Origin: Pleodorina starrii
Taxonomy: Eukaryota; Chlorophyta; Chlorophyceae; Chlamydomonadales; Volvocaceae
Length of the DNA stretch: 64,000 bases
Assembly: GCA_030267565.1 (NCBI GenBank)
Contig: BRXU01000021.1
Span: forward strand, 2,016,501 to 2,080,500
Direction of reading: 5' to 3'
Made by a program: the position numbers and the translations under genes. The notes below the pieces were generated by a model. The model searched no databases and had not been told where the DNA came from. It saw nothing but the letters and a program-made list of their open reading frames with translations. This document shows positions 1 through 11,700 of the stretch, piece by piece (position 1 is the stretch's first letter; each line of letters starts with the position of its first letter).

Positions 1-1907
1 ACCACCTATCCGCCTGTCAGCCCCACACCCTACGACACCCTACACACCGGATCGTCGTACGTTTCAGCTTCCCTAACCCCCCTTTTCTTGACTCCTCTTG
101 ACATACTCTCCTTCCCTCCCCCCATTCCCGTCTCCTTCCTTCCCTCCCTCCCTTCCTTCGTGTTTCTTAGTTCCCTCCCTCGTCCCTCCCCAGCTCCGAA
201 ACCAGCACTCACCCACGGCGACGGTACACACGGATCCGTCCTGCATGGTGCCCTCCACCAGGGCGGCCCCCGAGCTGGCACCCGTCCGGAGGGAGCCCGA
301 GTGGGGGCCGCGGCGACCCGAAAGACACCGACCCATATCGTCGTACGTTTCGTACCTGCAGGGCCGGGGGCCGGGGGCGGGGCGGGACAGGGCGGCGCAG
401 GGCACAGCAAGGACAGAGCAAGAGTCGAGCTCGCACATCTTTTCGATGACAGAGCGGACAGGTCGCGAGCAGAGCCGGCACAGGATCTAAATCGGTGCGG
501 CTGGAATTGAATGTGCATTCGAAGGAGGGGAATGGACCCCAAAGGAACTGCAGCAAGCGGCCCGCCCCACCCCTCTCTCACCTGAAACTGTCCTGCAGGC
601 TGCCCGCACCATCCAGCTCCCCCACCGGCTGCTGCTGCTGCTGCTGCTGCTGGCGGGACGGCGCCCGGGTGGCGACGCCCTGCTCGCCACTGCTGCTGCT
701 GCCGCTGCGGGTGGGCGTAGGGTGGGGTAGAGCGCAGTGGGGATGAGAAAAAAACATTAGCCCCAGGAAGCAACATTAGTCTGAGGTGCGGTGATGGTGG
801 TAGTGGTGGGGTGGTGGTGGTGGTGGCATGGGTGAATGGGCGAATTTTGCACCGAGCAGCCAGCCAACTAGAAGCCAGGGGGCAACCGGCTATTGGTTCC
901 AAGTTCAAGTGAGCTCAGGTGGGGGTTGCGGGGGGCAACGCGTGCTGGCTGGTGGGTATGGTTGCTAGGGTAACCCGTCTGCTCGGCCCGCCCCCTCGTC
1001 ACGGACCCAAACATCGCTATAGCCCCTTTCACCCCACACCTCCTCCCCGCTCCCCACACCTCCTCACCTCCTTCCCGCTCCCTGCACTTCCTCCTCCCCC
1101 CCCTCCCACACTTCCCAACAGGACAGGCCAGGCAGTGCCTGCCACCCGACCCCACCTGGCGGTATCCTTGCTGCCGCTGCTGCCGCTGTCTTCGTCCTTG
1201 CTGCCCCGCTGCATCGCCCCACCGCAGAGAGCCGCCCCCGGGCCCGCCGCTACCGCCGCCGCAACGGCGACGCTGACCCCGGCGCCGCCGCCGCCGCGGT
1301 CGGCTGCGCCGGATTCCAGGTCGCCGTCGAACAGCTTCGCCGCCGCCGCCGCCGCTGCAGCGGCGGCGGTGGTAGCGGCTGCGGCGGCGGCCGCCTCCTC
1401 GCGCTGCCGGCGGCGGCGGCGCGTCAGGAAGAAAGCGATGGACGCAATGAGCGCCAGGAGGGCGGCACCTGGGGGGAGAGAGAGTGAGAGTGAGAGTGAG
1501 AGGGCGGCAGAGATGCAGAGGCGACGATGCGCGGTAGCAGTGATTGATGGGCACAGGTCGGGGGTTGTCCACATATAAGCCGGAGCCCATAAACGGTAAA
1601 GTAACAGAAGAAGGGGGGGAAGAGTCAGCGGGTGGCGACGCGCCGCAAGTCGCCGCTTAGATTTGGCGGCAGGTGCGGCGGGTGCGCTCCTCCCGCAAGA
1701 GAGGGTACCTCTGTACACCTCTTGAAGCTTCGCGCGGCGGCTGAGCCAATTTGGGTGTGGAGACCACCCCTCCCCCCACTTCCCTTCGCTGCCACCAGGC
1801 GGCACACCCACCCTACACCCCAGCCCCGCCCACGCACGCATACTCAGTTACTTACCCCCCAGCGCCGCCGGCAGCGCGATCACCAGCGGCCGCTGTGGGA
1901 AGGCGGG

Positions 1908-1943
<36 letters not shown>

Positions 1944-4900
1944 CACAGGATGTTGGGGGCAGACAAACGAACAAACAAGGGGGCGCATAACAAACAAACA
2001 AACCTAGGCAGGCAGGCCGGCAGGCAGACAGGCCCCGTGCTTAGCCCCGCAAAGCGCTGCATGGGTGATAGCTGTGTGCGGTCACCACCCCCGCAATTGG
2101 CGGCATCCCGCATGTACCGTACATCCGATTCGGAAGGGAGGCGTCTCTGCCGGACAAGACAGGACAGCACAGGACAGGACGGCGGTCTTGCCACGGACGC
2201 AGACCACCGTCGCCCCTCCCTCCCTCCCTCCCTCCCTCCCTCCCTCCCTCCCTCCCTCCCTCCCGTCGCCCCATAGCGTCAGCCTGCCCCAGCTCGCCGC
2301 TTATGCCACCCACCCACCCACCCACAAACCGACCCGCTGGGGACTGCTGTTATACCCCGACCCACCCACCCACCCCGCCCCCCACCCCCTCGGTCCCTAA
2401 GTTTCACACCCACCGATCTGCTGCTCCCGCTGCTGCGGCTGCTGCTCCGGCTGCTCGCCAGGAGGAAGGCTGCAATGACCTGCTGCATGCACGCCTCGCC
2501 GCCCTGCTCCCGGATGCACTCGCTCGTCACGAACTCATCGCAGGTCTTGGAGGAGTTGCTCTTGGCCATCACGTAGCCGCCCGTGGGGGTGTCGGAGCCC
2601 ACATTAACGTCCGTGAAGAACTGATCGTAGTGGAGGACTTCCTGGGAGGGAGGAGGGGGGAGGATGGGGGGGGCCGCGAGGGGACGGGGTAAAAGAAAAC
2701 GGCCGGGGCCGGGAGGTTCCAAATGAGAGGGCCCAGGCAGAGTGGCGATACAACGAAAGGCCTAAGGGGGTTGGGGAGGGGGGGTTGCAGGAAGCGGTGG
2801 CTAGCCGGAGCCGGGCGAACCGGGCGACTGAGAGGCGGCCGGGAGGCGTGTGGACGTGGGTCTGGAGGAGCTATCTACGTGTAGGCCGGAGCCCGTAAAC
2901 GGTGAGGGGGCGGGGAGGGGAGGGGAGGGCACCCATGTTTCGTGTGTAGGGCTGTGTAGGGCCATGAAGTCATTGGGGGTCGAGATCAAGGTGGGGCAGC
3001 AGCTGCTGCGCCAGGCGCAGACGGTGGGGTTGAGGTTTTGGCTGGCTGGCTGGTTGGCTGGGGAGGGAGGAGTGCAGGACAGCCTGACGCCACGTGGCCC
3101 GCTGATAGGTCCGAGGGTGACTCGCGGTGATCGAATCATGCAGTGCAAACCATACAACAAACACCAGAACACGGGCGGCGCTGAGGACTTGCCCCCATCC
3201 CCCCGCCCCTCCTGTCCTGCATCTCCCCCCGCAGCAGCGGCTGTCCTTGCGCGCGCAGTCCTCACGCGCGTGGAACGTACCTGCCAGCACTGGCGGGGCG
3301 TGCAGTAGCTGTCCCACAGGCTGACGATCTGGCTCTTGTTGGCAAACTGGGGGAAGTTGACGGGCAGCGGCAGCGCCGCCAGGTTGCTGGGGTTGGTGTG
3401 GAGGCAGATGATCTGGAGGGGGAGAGGACAGGGAGAGGGAGAGGGAGCGAGGGCAGGGAGGGCAGGCAGAGGAAGGGAGGGAGGGCAGGGGCGGAATGAA
3501 CGAGAGTCGTCGTCGTCGTCGTCGTCGTCAGAATCTGAGCCCTGGGTCATCAGAAGCATCAAAGCTCCCAAGCTCGCTCTCTCATATGCGAACCATTCCA
3601 GGGAGGGTATAAAGAGAATTTCGCAGCGGAGAAGGAGACGGCGTTAGCGAACGGACCCAGAACCAGGGCACCAGCAGTGAAGAAGGGCGGGGAGGCAGTC
3701 GGGGGCGCTGGGTTTACCGCGCCCTTCTCGTCCCCTCTCGTCCCGCCCGGCCCCACCTGCACACACATCCCACCCCACGCCCCCCCCTCTCCAAACACAC
3801 ACAGACACAGACAAACCCGCTGTTGATCGCCATCTTTGTTGTCAACAGTTACACTCTGGTCTAGTGACACCTCATGGTCTTAGGACATTCGAGGTCACAG
3901 GTTCGATCCCTGTGGAGACCCCCGGCTACCGCTGGGTGTGAGATTATGGCTAGCTGCTATGAGTGGAGTTAGTGGCCGAGTTGATTGGCCAGGATTCACA
4001 CGTTTGAGTGGTGGCGATCGCTGAACCCTCTGTCTCGGTGGTAGATTGGGTGAATGGATGAGGTCCGCCCTAGAAGGCAGAGCTATCCCAGTTGTCCAAT
4101 GAGGATCGTCTGGAAGGTTCTGTGGTGCGGATGGTGCCCAGAGGAGAATGGGGCCATACCGTACAACTGTAACAATCTCTCTCTCTCTCTAAAACAGTTA
4201 CAGTTAGCAGTTAGCAGTTAGCAGTTAGCAGTTAACAGTTAGCAGTTACACGCTCACCTGGTTCTTATTCAGGTCGTCGGTCCACAGGATGCCCTTCGGG
4301 CTGTAGGCGATAAAGTCGATCTCGCCGCCGCCACCCTTGCGCGTGTTGCGAGCCGTAAAATGCCGAAGCCGTACCTCGCCGTACGGCGGAATGACTATCT
4401 GTACGGCAGCGCCAGGGAACGGCGATAAGAAGGGGGTAAGGCCAGGAAGAGGGACAGAGGACCCGACCGGAGAGCGAGCTGCCGCTGACTGGCTGGGCCC
4501 TGATCGCAGCGGCGTGGCAATGCCGCCGCGAACCGTGGACATGAACGCGCCGCGACAGGGGGGCATGAACGCGTGGGTTCGAGTTGGGAAGGGGTGGTGC
4601 GAGGCTTTTGGCCGCGCGCGTGTGCGCGTGCGTGCGTGTGCGTGCGTGTGTGTGCGTGTGTGTGCGTGTGTATGGCCGGACTACCCGCGTGGGGGACGGC
4701 AGCCATGTCTGCCGGGATGAGGTAGGTGTGTGGTAAGACTGGCTCCTGACGGGGCTCGATGTAAGTTTGGTTTCATGCAAAGCGAGCGAGCAGGTCGCCG
4801 CCATAACGGATCGGCTCCGCGCGCGCGAGTGCGCCCGTGCCTGCGTGCGCAACCCAGCGGGTGCGACACTGGCCGTTTCCGACAAGGTAACGCTCCCGAA

Positions 4901-5624
4901 TCCCGGAGGTGATGGCGCGTGTGCGTGTGTGCGTTTGGCCCGGCAGGGATGGGCTCCTGGTTGAAAAGTGGGCCGCATCTCGTCTCGTGTATCGCCTCCA
5001 CCGGCTCGGTCGGCCGGCCGGTCGGCCGTACATCCCAAACCAACCAACCAAAGTCACGAAAGGTGCTCCCAGCAGCGAACATGGAGGGTGTTTTCTACTG
5101 CCCTCTATGAATCATTTGAGGACGATCAGTCCACCGACTGGCACGTGTCAGGCCAGCTGGCCCAGCCATCCGCCGTTCCCCAGCTCCGAGGAAGGGTTTT
5201 CCCGGCGCGCGCACCTTCCGTGCCTGTGGCAACAAAAGCGTACACAAATGTGTAAGCCACGGACGTGAGCAGTCACAACCCCTCGCGGCACGCGCAGCGC
5301 CGTAACCGCGAATAGACTTTTGCGCATAGTTTCGCGCCTCACCATAAAGTTAAACGAAACTGTGTAGTTGAGGGGCTGGTCCAAAGGCCCTGAGATGGTC
5401 ATGTTGTGTTTGAGAACAACTGGCGCCTCGCAGTCCGCAGGCCAATTTTCCTCGCGCAGATCTAAATCAGCTCTGACCCATATAATGTCCTTATGTGCAC
5501 ATATCGCATCAAAGAGCTGCCGGTCACTATAGACGTCCGCCTCGGAAAGCGCGGAGGACTGCGCTGCAACGAGCGTAACTACAATGGCCCCAGCATACAC
5601 GATATACAGAAGAAAGGACTGCAT
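1..5624 (-). CDS. Single-pass membrane protein, algal extracellular-domain family (3' end uncertain)
   Basis: I joined exons at 5624-5343, 4398-4258, 3412-3281, 2641-2414, 1892-1856, 1468-1156, 704-582 and 355-213. Every junction has GT and AG and the phase is kept throughout, giving about 466 residues in the window. The start ATG at 5624 opens a hydrophobic signal peptide (first 20 or so residues, MQSFLLYIVYAGA...). The next 240 residues form an extracellular region with N-glycosylation sites and paired cysteines, resembling a large Chlamydomonas/Volvox family with an N-terminal beta-helix-like repeat (motif HNMTISG). The 37-nt exon and the exon after it together build one transmembrane helix at about residues 263-289, followed at once by RRRRR, a stop-transfer signal. 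The remaining tail is cytoplasmic, rich in Ala, Gly, Ser and Gln. The role is not known; a receptor-like protein is an inference. No kinase or cyclase domain is visible before the edge. Confidence 0.75.
1905..1944. repeat. (GCAG)n microsatellite
   Basis: About ten tandem GCAG tetramers lie in the intron just upstream of the 37-nt membrane-helix exon of the minus-strand gene. A second, imperfect run of the same motif follows at about 2006-2030. Confidence 0.8.
2213..2264. repeat. (CCCT)n microsatellite
   Basis: A near-perfect run of CCCT tetramers, about 50 bp long, lies in an intron of the membrane-protein gene. On the coding strand it is a pure purine AGGG run. Confidence 0.85.
3854..4192 (+). 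mobile_element. tRNA-derived SINE-like insertion in an intron
   Basis: The 5' part folds like a tRNA: GGTCT at its start pairs with AGACC about 60 bases on, and a T-arm ACAGG/CCTGT encloses a perfect B box GGTTCGATCCC at 3900-3910. A unique body of roughly 250 bp ends in a (CT)n run. The decamer AACAGTTACA lies on both sides (3844-3853 and 4193-4202), as a target duplication would. The right flank is itself a GTTAGCA tandem repeat, so the duplication is not secure. It sits in the intron between exons 2 and 3 of the membrane-protein gene. Confidence 0.55.
4196..4250. repeat. 7-bp tandem repeat GTTAGCA
   Basis: About seven copies of the heptamer GTTAGCA, slightly degenerate, lie immediately after the SINE-like element and abut the donor site of exon 2 of the minus-strand gene (4258). 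Confidence 0.8.
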
Positions 5625-5639
5625 TCGTATTAACTACAA

Positions 5640-7060
5640 ACTATGCACAAGGATGGTATAAGATTAAACAAGGACTGGAGTTGGAGCGGCGATACTCGAT
5701 AACCAATGGTCCATTCGACGATGTGTTAAACATGGAAGCGGAAACTTAGCAAATAATTCGGATCAGCTTTGCGAAGCACGAACTAGACTGTACTGGGAAG
5801 GCAGTAACCGTACGGTGCTGGTTGAAGACCGTTGGGCACAGAACCCGAGAAGCCAGCTGCTGTCCCACCAAGGCGAAATGGACCGGGGCTAAATTTAAAA
5901 TACTAAGAAAAGAGTAGGCAAAGTTGACATCCCTCCAAGACCGAAGACTAGAGCGCTATATGATATGTACCGCGTGCCTATGCAGGAGCGGTGCAGGCGT
6001 GGGTTCGGCAAGTCAGGCCAGGGCTGATGTCCACTTGTTCTATGTGGCTCACAACTACCAGTAATGGTGGTCGTTTATGCATACACTTCGGGTTTACTTC
6101 GTTTCGAGCTGACAGGGATAGATTCGTTCGCAACCGTATCAAGGCCGAAACTGTGAATTTCTCGGGTCTGACAGCTTCCGATTTGCACGGCCCGACGCAA
6201 AGGACCTGCTTGGAAAAGGGCTCCCAACTTTCTTCTTTTAAAGCGTATGTATGCATTACGATGGGCCCGCAACCCATGCTATGCAAGGTACGTTGGCCTT
6301 CGCGTGCAAAAGCACGGGAGCAAGGCCCCTGCTCCTGCCATGCTGCCTGCTAGCTCTAGGTCAAAATGGCGGCAAGCGGCAGGCCAGCGACAGCAGGCAG
6401 CAACGAGTCCAACATGCCCCCAGAAGAGACATACATCAGTAGCGGAAGGACTGGCGCCCGACATGGCAACTTATCGCATGCCAACGAAGCACGCACTGCA
6501 GCGAGCTGGCCAACCCGCCGTGGTACCGTGCAGATATCCATGCAGTGGCGCGCGCGCGCAGTATCCATGCCGTTCCAGCAGCGAGCCCTTTCAAGCTCAA
6601 CCCCAAAGCACGTTTACTTCTGTTCACACGCGCGCGCGCAGTGGACATGCGCGCTGACACGCGCTGACTATGCGCTTCTTCGTTAGTTGAGCATACGAAT
6701 CGGCTCGATACTATTACGACAACGAACATTAACGCGCGCGCGGTACATACACACATACATACCTACATATATACAACAACATCGTTTATTATTACTATAT
6801 TCACGAGCGAGCGTGTCGCGCGTGCGGATAGCGTGGGATGGAAACTGATTTTATTTACGGGTTGCGCAGTGTTGTATCTCCCCAAATAGAGAAGGCCCCG
6901 CCATGGGCAGGTGTCAGGGAAGCCCCGTATGTCTCATCCATGGGAAGATGGGATACCACACGCAGCAGCTCATTTCGCGCCATTGCTGCCTGCCTGCCTG
7001 CTTGCATAATCGTAAGGACATGGCGGATGTGTGCTGCTCCGTCGTTACTGAAAAATTTGC
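5640..7060. other. Intergenic, no gene recognised
   Basis: This stretch lies upstream of the membrane-protein start codon and must hold its promoter and 5' leader. I found no protein family in any frame; the open frames are short and lack splice-supported extensions. It contains CG/GC alternating runs at 6550-6640 and a TA-rich stretch near 6760-6800, a version of which recurs near 46210-46260. Confidence 0.5.
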
Positions 7061-7177
7061 TCCTAGGAAGTGCCTGAGAGGTAGGGCACACAATTTGTGG
7101 CCGTGAGATCGCCGGTTCGATCCGGGCTTTCCTCGAGGGCTGGGTGACTGATGGGTGTGGGAACGAACAGTAGGTGA

Positions 7178-7262
7178 TCGCATGCCCCCGATCCCGCCTG
7201 CTGCCGTATGTGCGTGCACGCAGACCCATTCGCAAGCGTGTCCGTCCTAGCTGCGTGCCGTA
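7178..7262 (+). pseudogene. Fragment of the second LysM exon of the protease genes
   Basis: About 85 bp match the end of the intron plus the first part of the second LysM exon of the protease genes, including the acceptor GTGCACGCAG and the codons that follow. The match stops abruptly after the equivalent of about a dozen codons, with a small insertion in the middle. The orientation is that of the plus-strand copy. It has no exons around it, so it is a stray duplicated fragment. A B-box-like GGTTCGATCC lies just upstream at about 7112-7121. Confidence 0.65.
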
Positions 7263-7379
7263 CACCGCAGACGTGCAGCCGCCGCGGAACTCTGACTAGT
7301 ATGTAATTACAAGCCTTGCGCTGCGGGAAGCACTCGCACCTGCCTAGGTAGCAGCTCGATCGCTCGGACGAGCAGTACG

Positions 7380-8388
7380 ACACCAAGAGCCCTCCGAGAG
7401 GCTAACTGTCACAGCCCAAGTTGCAACTACTGTCCTAACCATAACCTCCGGCAGTTGTAACCAGAATTGTCACGACACCTACCACTGTTGGCCCACGACA
7501 GCTTTCATGTGCAGCTGATGGCAGGACGACGCCCGAGACACTGGGTGCGCTGACTCCCTTCAATCCCCCCCCCCGAACGCAGGTAGCAAAGCTGGCGAGG
7601 GAGGCTCTACTGAAACGAGCGAAGCGCACAAGTTCGGGAACTAACGCCGACCCTAGACAAGCGAGGCTGAACCTGTTACTACCTGAGCGGCTAGCTACAA
7701 AGCCAGGGAAGGTCCTAGCACAAACGCCACACATACAGGGAACAGGCATGCATACCCTGCTTTCCCATTGATTGGGGGCGGGAGCGGAAATCTCTGGATG
7801 GGCTCCGTCCGTAATCTTGAAGGCCGTAATCGTGTATAAATGGCAACCCCGTGTAATAAACGAGGGAAATTTTGACACCGTTTCAACACGGCTCGTGTTT
7901 GACACGGGGCGACACGGGCTGTTTCAACATGGTCTCGACTACACACGAGGCATTCGCCGAAGCACACGAGACGAGTGCAGTTCGCATCTCCCAGATGCTC
8001 GCTAGCGACTAAAACGGCTCATGGGGCATGCATCCGTAGATCTTTACAGTGCCTTGACAGTGACTACGTAGGGGCTGTATCCACCAGCCGCCCAAGCCAC
8101 CCAGCCAAGCTCCTGTCCGGTCCCTCCACTGTCACCACAAAGCAAGCCCGGGACACACCCCCTATCCACAACCAGCAGCCAAAAAGCGGGAGCAAGCAAA
8201 TCCAAGCGCCCGTTGCTGCCTGGAACGAAAAGCCGGCCAGCCGATACAAACACAGTTGCCCAAGTGGTCCCTATTTTCCCATTGATTGGGGGCGGGAGCA
8301 TAGCGGAAACCTCTGGATGGGTTCCACGGCCAAACGACTTACGAACGTGACCGTAGCCACATGACACCAAAAAGGGGCGCTCGCGGAA
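7380..8388 (+). repeat. Dispersed repeat, copy 1 (LINE-free)
   Basis: The block at 7380-7590 is nearly repeated, in the same orientation, at about 39877-40086. Its far end (8325-8388) matches the sequences that flank the LINE on its left (40100-40122) and right (45902-45946). Within it, a stretch containing ATTGATTGGGGGCGGGAGC occurs twice (about 7768 and 8280). No coding potential is evident. It supplies the uninterrupted version of the LINE insertion site. Confidence 0.7.
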
Positions 8389-8747
8389 AAAAGACGCGCT
8401 GTCGTCCGGCAGGCATGCATTACGCTTCGCGCGCGCGTGCGGAGGTCGATCGCCAATTAAGATCCAATTCCAAGTTCGTATAATCGTAGCGGGAGAGGCA
8501 TGGGATCGGGGCAACCCGACACCCCACCCCTCCTGCTCCCATAACCGTTAAGGTTGCCAGCTGCTCATGGCACACCTTCTCCCTTCATAAATCGACGTCC
8601 GAATCATGTTAAACCTCGCTCATTGTCTGTCACGCACCATGCGTGCGGCATGCAGGGTTCTGCTGCTTGTTTGCACGCTACCAGGGCGGCATCACACTTG
8701 ACCGGCAGCGCCCCATCGAACGAAGGAGGACCGACGACGAAGTCGAA

Positions 8748-11700
8748 CTACTGCTGCTCGAGGGCAAGGCGGCGGCCGCCGTTACTCTTCACCATGTCCT
8801 GGGTGAGGACGGCTGCGTGCAACATACACGCACACGGACAGCAGGGCCAAGCAACAGCAGGCAGGAAAGGTCGGAAGGCAGGCCGGGCAGGATGGGATCG
8901 TTCGATCGATAGGGGCTGTTGTACTTTTCGTTCGTTTGCGCGGTTGTGTGCACGCGCGCTGGTATGTGTCTCTGTATGTGGGTACGTATGTACACGGCAC
9001 GCACCGCCGTGTACGTACCCACATACAGTTTATTTGTTGATGGCTAGCTATATATCGGCGTATATATGGCTCTTTATCCGTCGGCAACGACCCACGTGCG
9101 TACGTACCTCCATTGTTGCAGGGCGGCAGGAAGACGGTCGTCCCCTCGGTGATGGCCCTCGTGACCCCGGGGTTGGCCCGCAGCAATTCGTTCAGATCCA
9201 CACCCTTGGACGTAGCGATGGAGAACCAGGAGTCATTGCTGGTAGCCGTGTACGCCTTGCACGACAGGCCCGATGCTCCCTTGAGCGAGCTCACGGCGCG
9301 TACGGCACGCAGCTTGGACACGCTTGCGAATGGGTCTGCGTGCACGCACATACGGCATCAGGCGGGAATGGGGGCATGCATACATGCGCCGATGTACATG
9401 TATGCCGCCTTCTGCTGACTGTGCACGGCTGATGCATGGGTAGCTGCACATGTAGCTACACCAGCAGCTATAGTGTCCTGCTGATCGATCCTGGACATGT
9501 ATATATATCGTGATAGTTGCACTGATCTGGCATCACTGGATGGCCGGTCCTTTTCTGATAAGGACCATGATACAATACTAGCTGCTTGTACTAAGCATTA
9601 TTATTGATATATACTGCATATCCCTACGTACCTCGTCCGGAAGCGAAGCACGCACGCAGCTAGCACGCACGCAGGGAAAAGCGGTCAGAGCCAAACAAGG
9701 CAACAACTAACGTGCATGACAATTTTTGGAGATTCGGGATGAGGCATATATACATGCATGCTTTCTTTGCAGTTTATTTTGTGCACGTAGTAGTATTTCT
9801 TGCAGTGGGCTCATCTCTATGTTGGTGATGTACACACACACGCACGCACATACGAACGCCGGCTTACTCTGGCACTGGAACTGGAGGTTCGCGATCCAGC
9901 TGTCACCAACAAAATCGAATGCATACACGCCCGCTGCGAAGCCGGTGATCACCGTGTCCGGCGGGCAGGAGAACTGCTGAAACGAGCCGCTCCGCGCGCC
10001 GATGTCGAACAGGCCATCGATGGCCCAGCCGGAACGGAAGGAGATGGAAGAGAACCCTGCGAGGTACGTATGGGTACGTAAGGCGAGTAGCAGCCGTTAC
10101 AGTGCGCGCAGTAGGTAGTGCGCTCCAGACCACCATGCATGGTACGGTAATATGTAGAGCGAGGTGTCATGCTATGCTGATGAGGCGACCGCTTTGCGTG
10201 TTATTCATTGATGAGGCCGCACGCACTTGCTGACCGCGGGCGCCGGCGTAGATAGATAGGCGACAGCTGCACTAGTAATAATAATAAGCTGCTGGAAACA
10301 TGAACGCACTAACGGAACTACTACGTACCCAGCAGCAGCCAAGCGAACGTATGACATGCAGATGACAGATAGACACGCACGCGGCGGAGCACGTACGAGG
10401 CAATGCAGCACGCATGATGAGTAGTTTGACATGCAGCAGCATAGCAGGAAACGTAGTGCGCCGCGGTCGCGCTCCGCGCTTTCAAGCAATCAGTACGTAC
10501 ATCAACATCTAACCGCAGCAGCACATACGCGATGTACACAGATGTACGTACGTACGTACATCCGATAGATTTAGCTGTCCACGCACGCAGTCATGCAACC
10601 GTATCAGCAGTACGTAGTACGACGCAGATGTGTGGTAGTGTCCAGCAGACTGGCGGCCGCGCATGTCCAAGCAAGTAGGCTTGCAACCTCACTTTGTTCG
10701 CAATGATCGATAAATATCACTCACCGTTGATTGAGCTAAGGGTGCCCTCCCCATATCGGGCGCCCTTGCCCGGCTGCGCATCGACGGTGAACCTGGACCC
10801 GTCGCTGCACGCCATTGTAACGGTGCCGATCCAGGTGCTGCCGGTCCAATTGTCGGTCGTCCACCAGCGGCCCGGCCGCGCGGTGAAGGACACGGCGTAC
10901 TGGCCGCGAGGGCACATGAAGACGGACGGCGACGCGGTGACGACCTCCCAGCCGACGCTCCACGTGCCGTACGGTGCACTCCAGTTCCCAACTGTATGCG
11001 TGTGGTGCGCGCATGCATGCATGGGAGTAAGTATGGATGGCCCGACGGACGGAGGCGGTCGATCGGTCGGCAGCAACAGCGCGCGATCGACAGCAAAGCA
11101 AGCAACAGCAGCGCGCATATATACTACTTACATGTGTGGGATCGATCGTGAGGACACAACAGCTATCTAGCTCATTGATTGTAACAGCGAGGTACTACAT
11201 ACTATATATACTAGTACAGCTCGCAAGAAGCAAACAACGAATGACCCTCGCACACGTACACGCACGCTAACGTCGTCTGTGTGTATGTATAGTTTCATAC
11301 CCAACTAACCTGATTGGGGCTGCTGTGTGTCGCCTTCCCAGCCACACATCCGTACACTCAATCAATATACACGCACGTATGTCCCCTTCCCACACATCCC
11401 GCCGTACATACACTCAATATACACGCACGCACGCACTCGCGCACGCACATATATGCGCAACAAACATCCGATCGACGGGCAGTTAGTTGGGCACGCGCGC
11501 ACACTCGTGCGTACGTACCAGGGCAGCTGATCTTGAGCTGCGACCCAATCCGAGGCTGCCTGCCGGTGGACGGGGTGAGGTTGTTGTCGATGAGGATCTG
11601 CGAGATGGTGGTCCGGAACTTGATCGCAATGGACTCCAGGGACTCCGACCCCGTGTAGGTGTAGGTGGTGGGGCCGGTGCAGCCGTTGTTGTCCGGCGGG

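Noticed and set aside
868..1841. Long minus- and plus-strand frames rich in Arg, Ala, Pro and Gly around 0.9-1.8 kb
   Set aside because: Only one minus-strand frame agrees with the splice phases of the membrane-protein gene; the others are GC-rich shadows of it.
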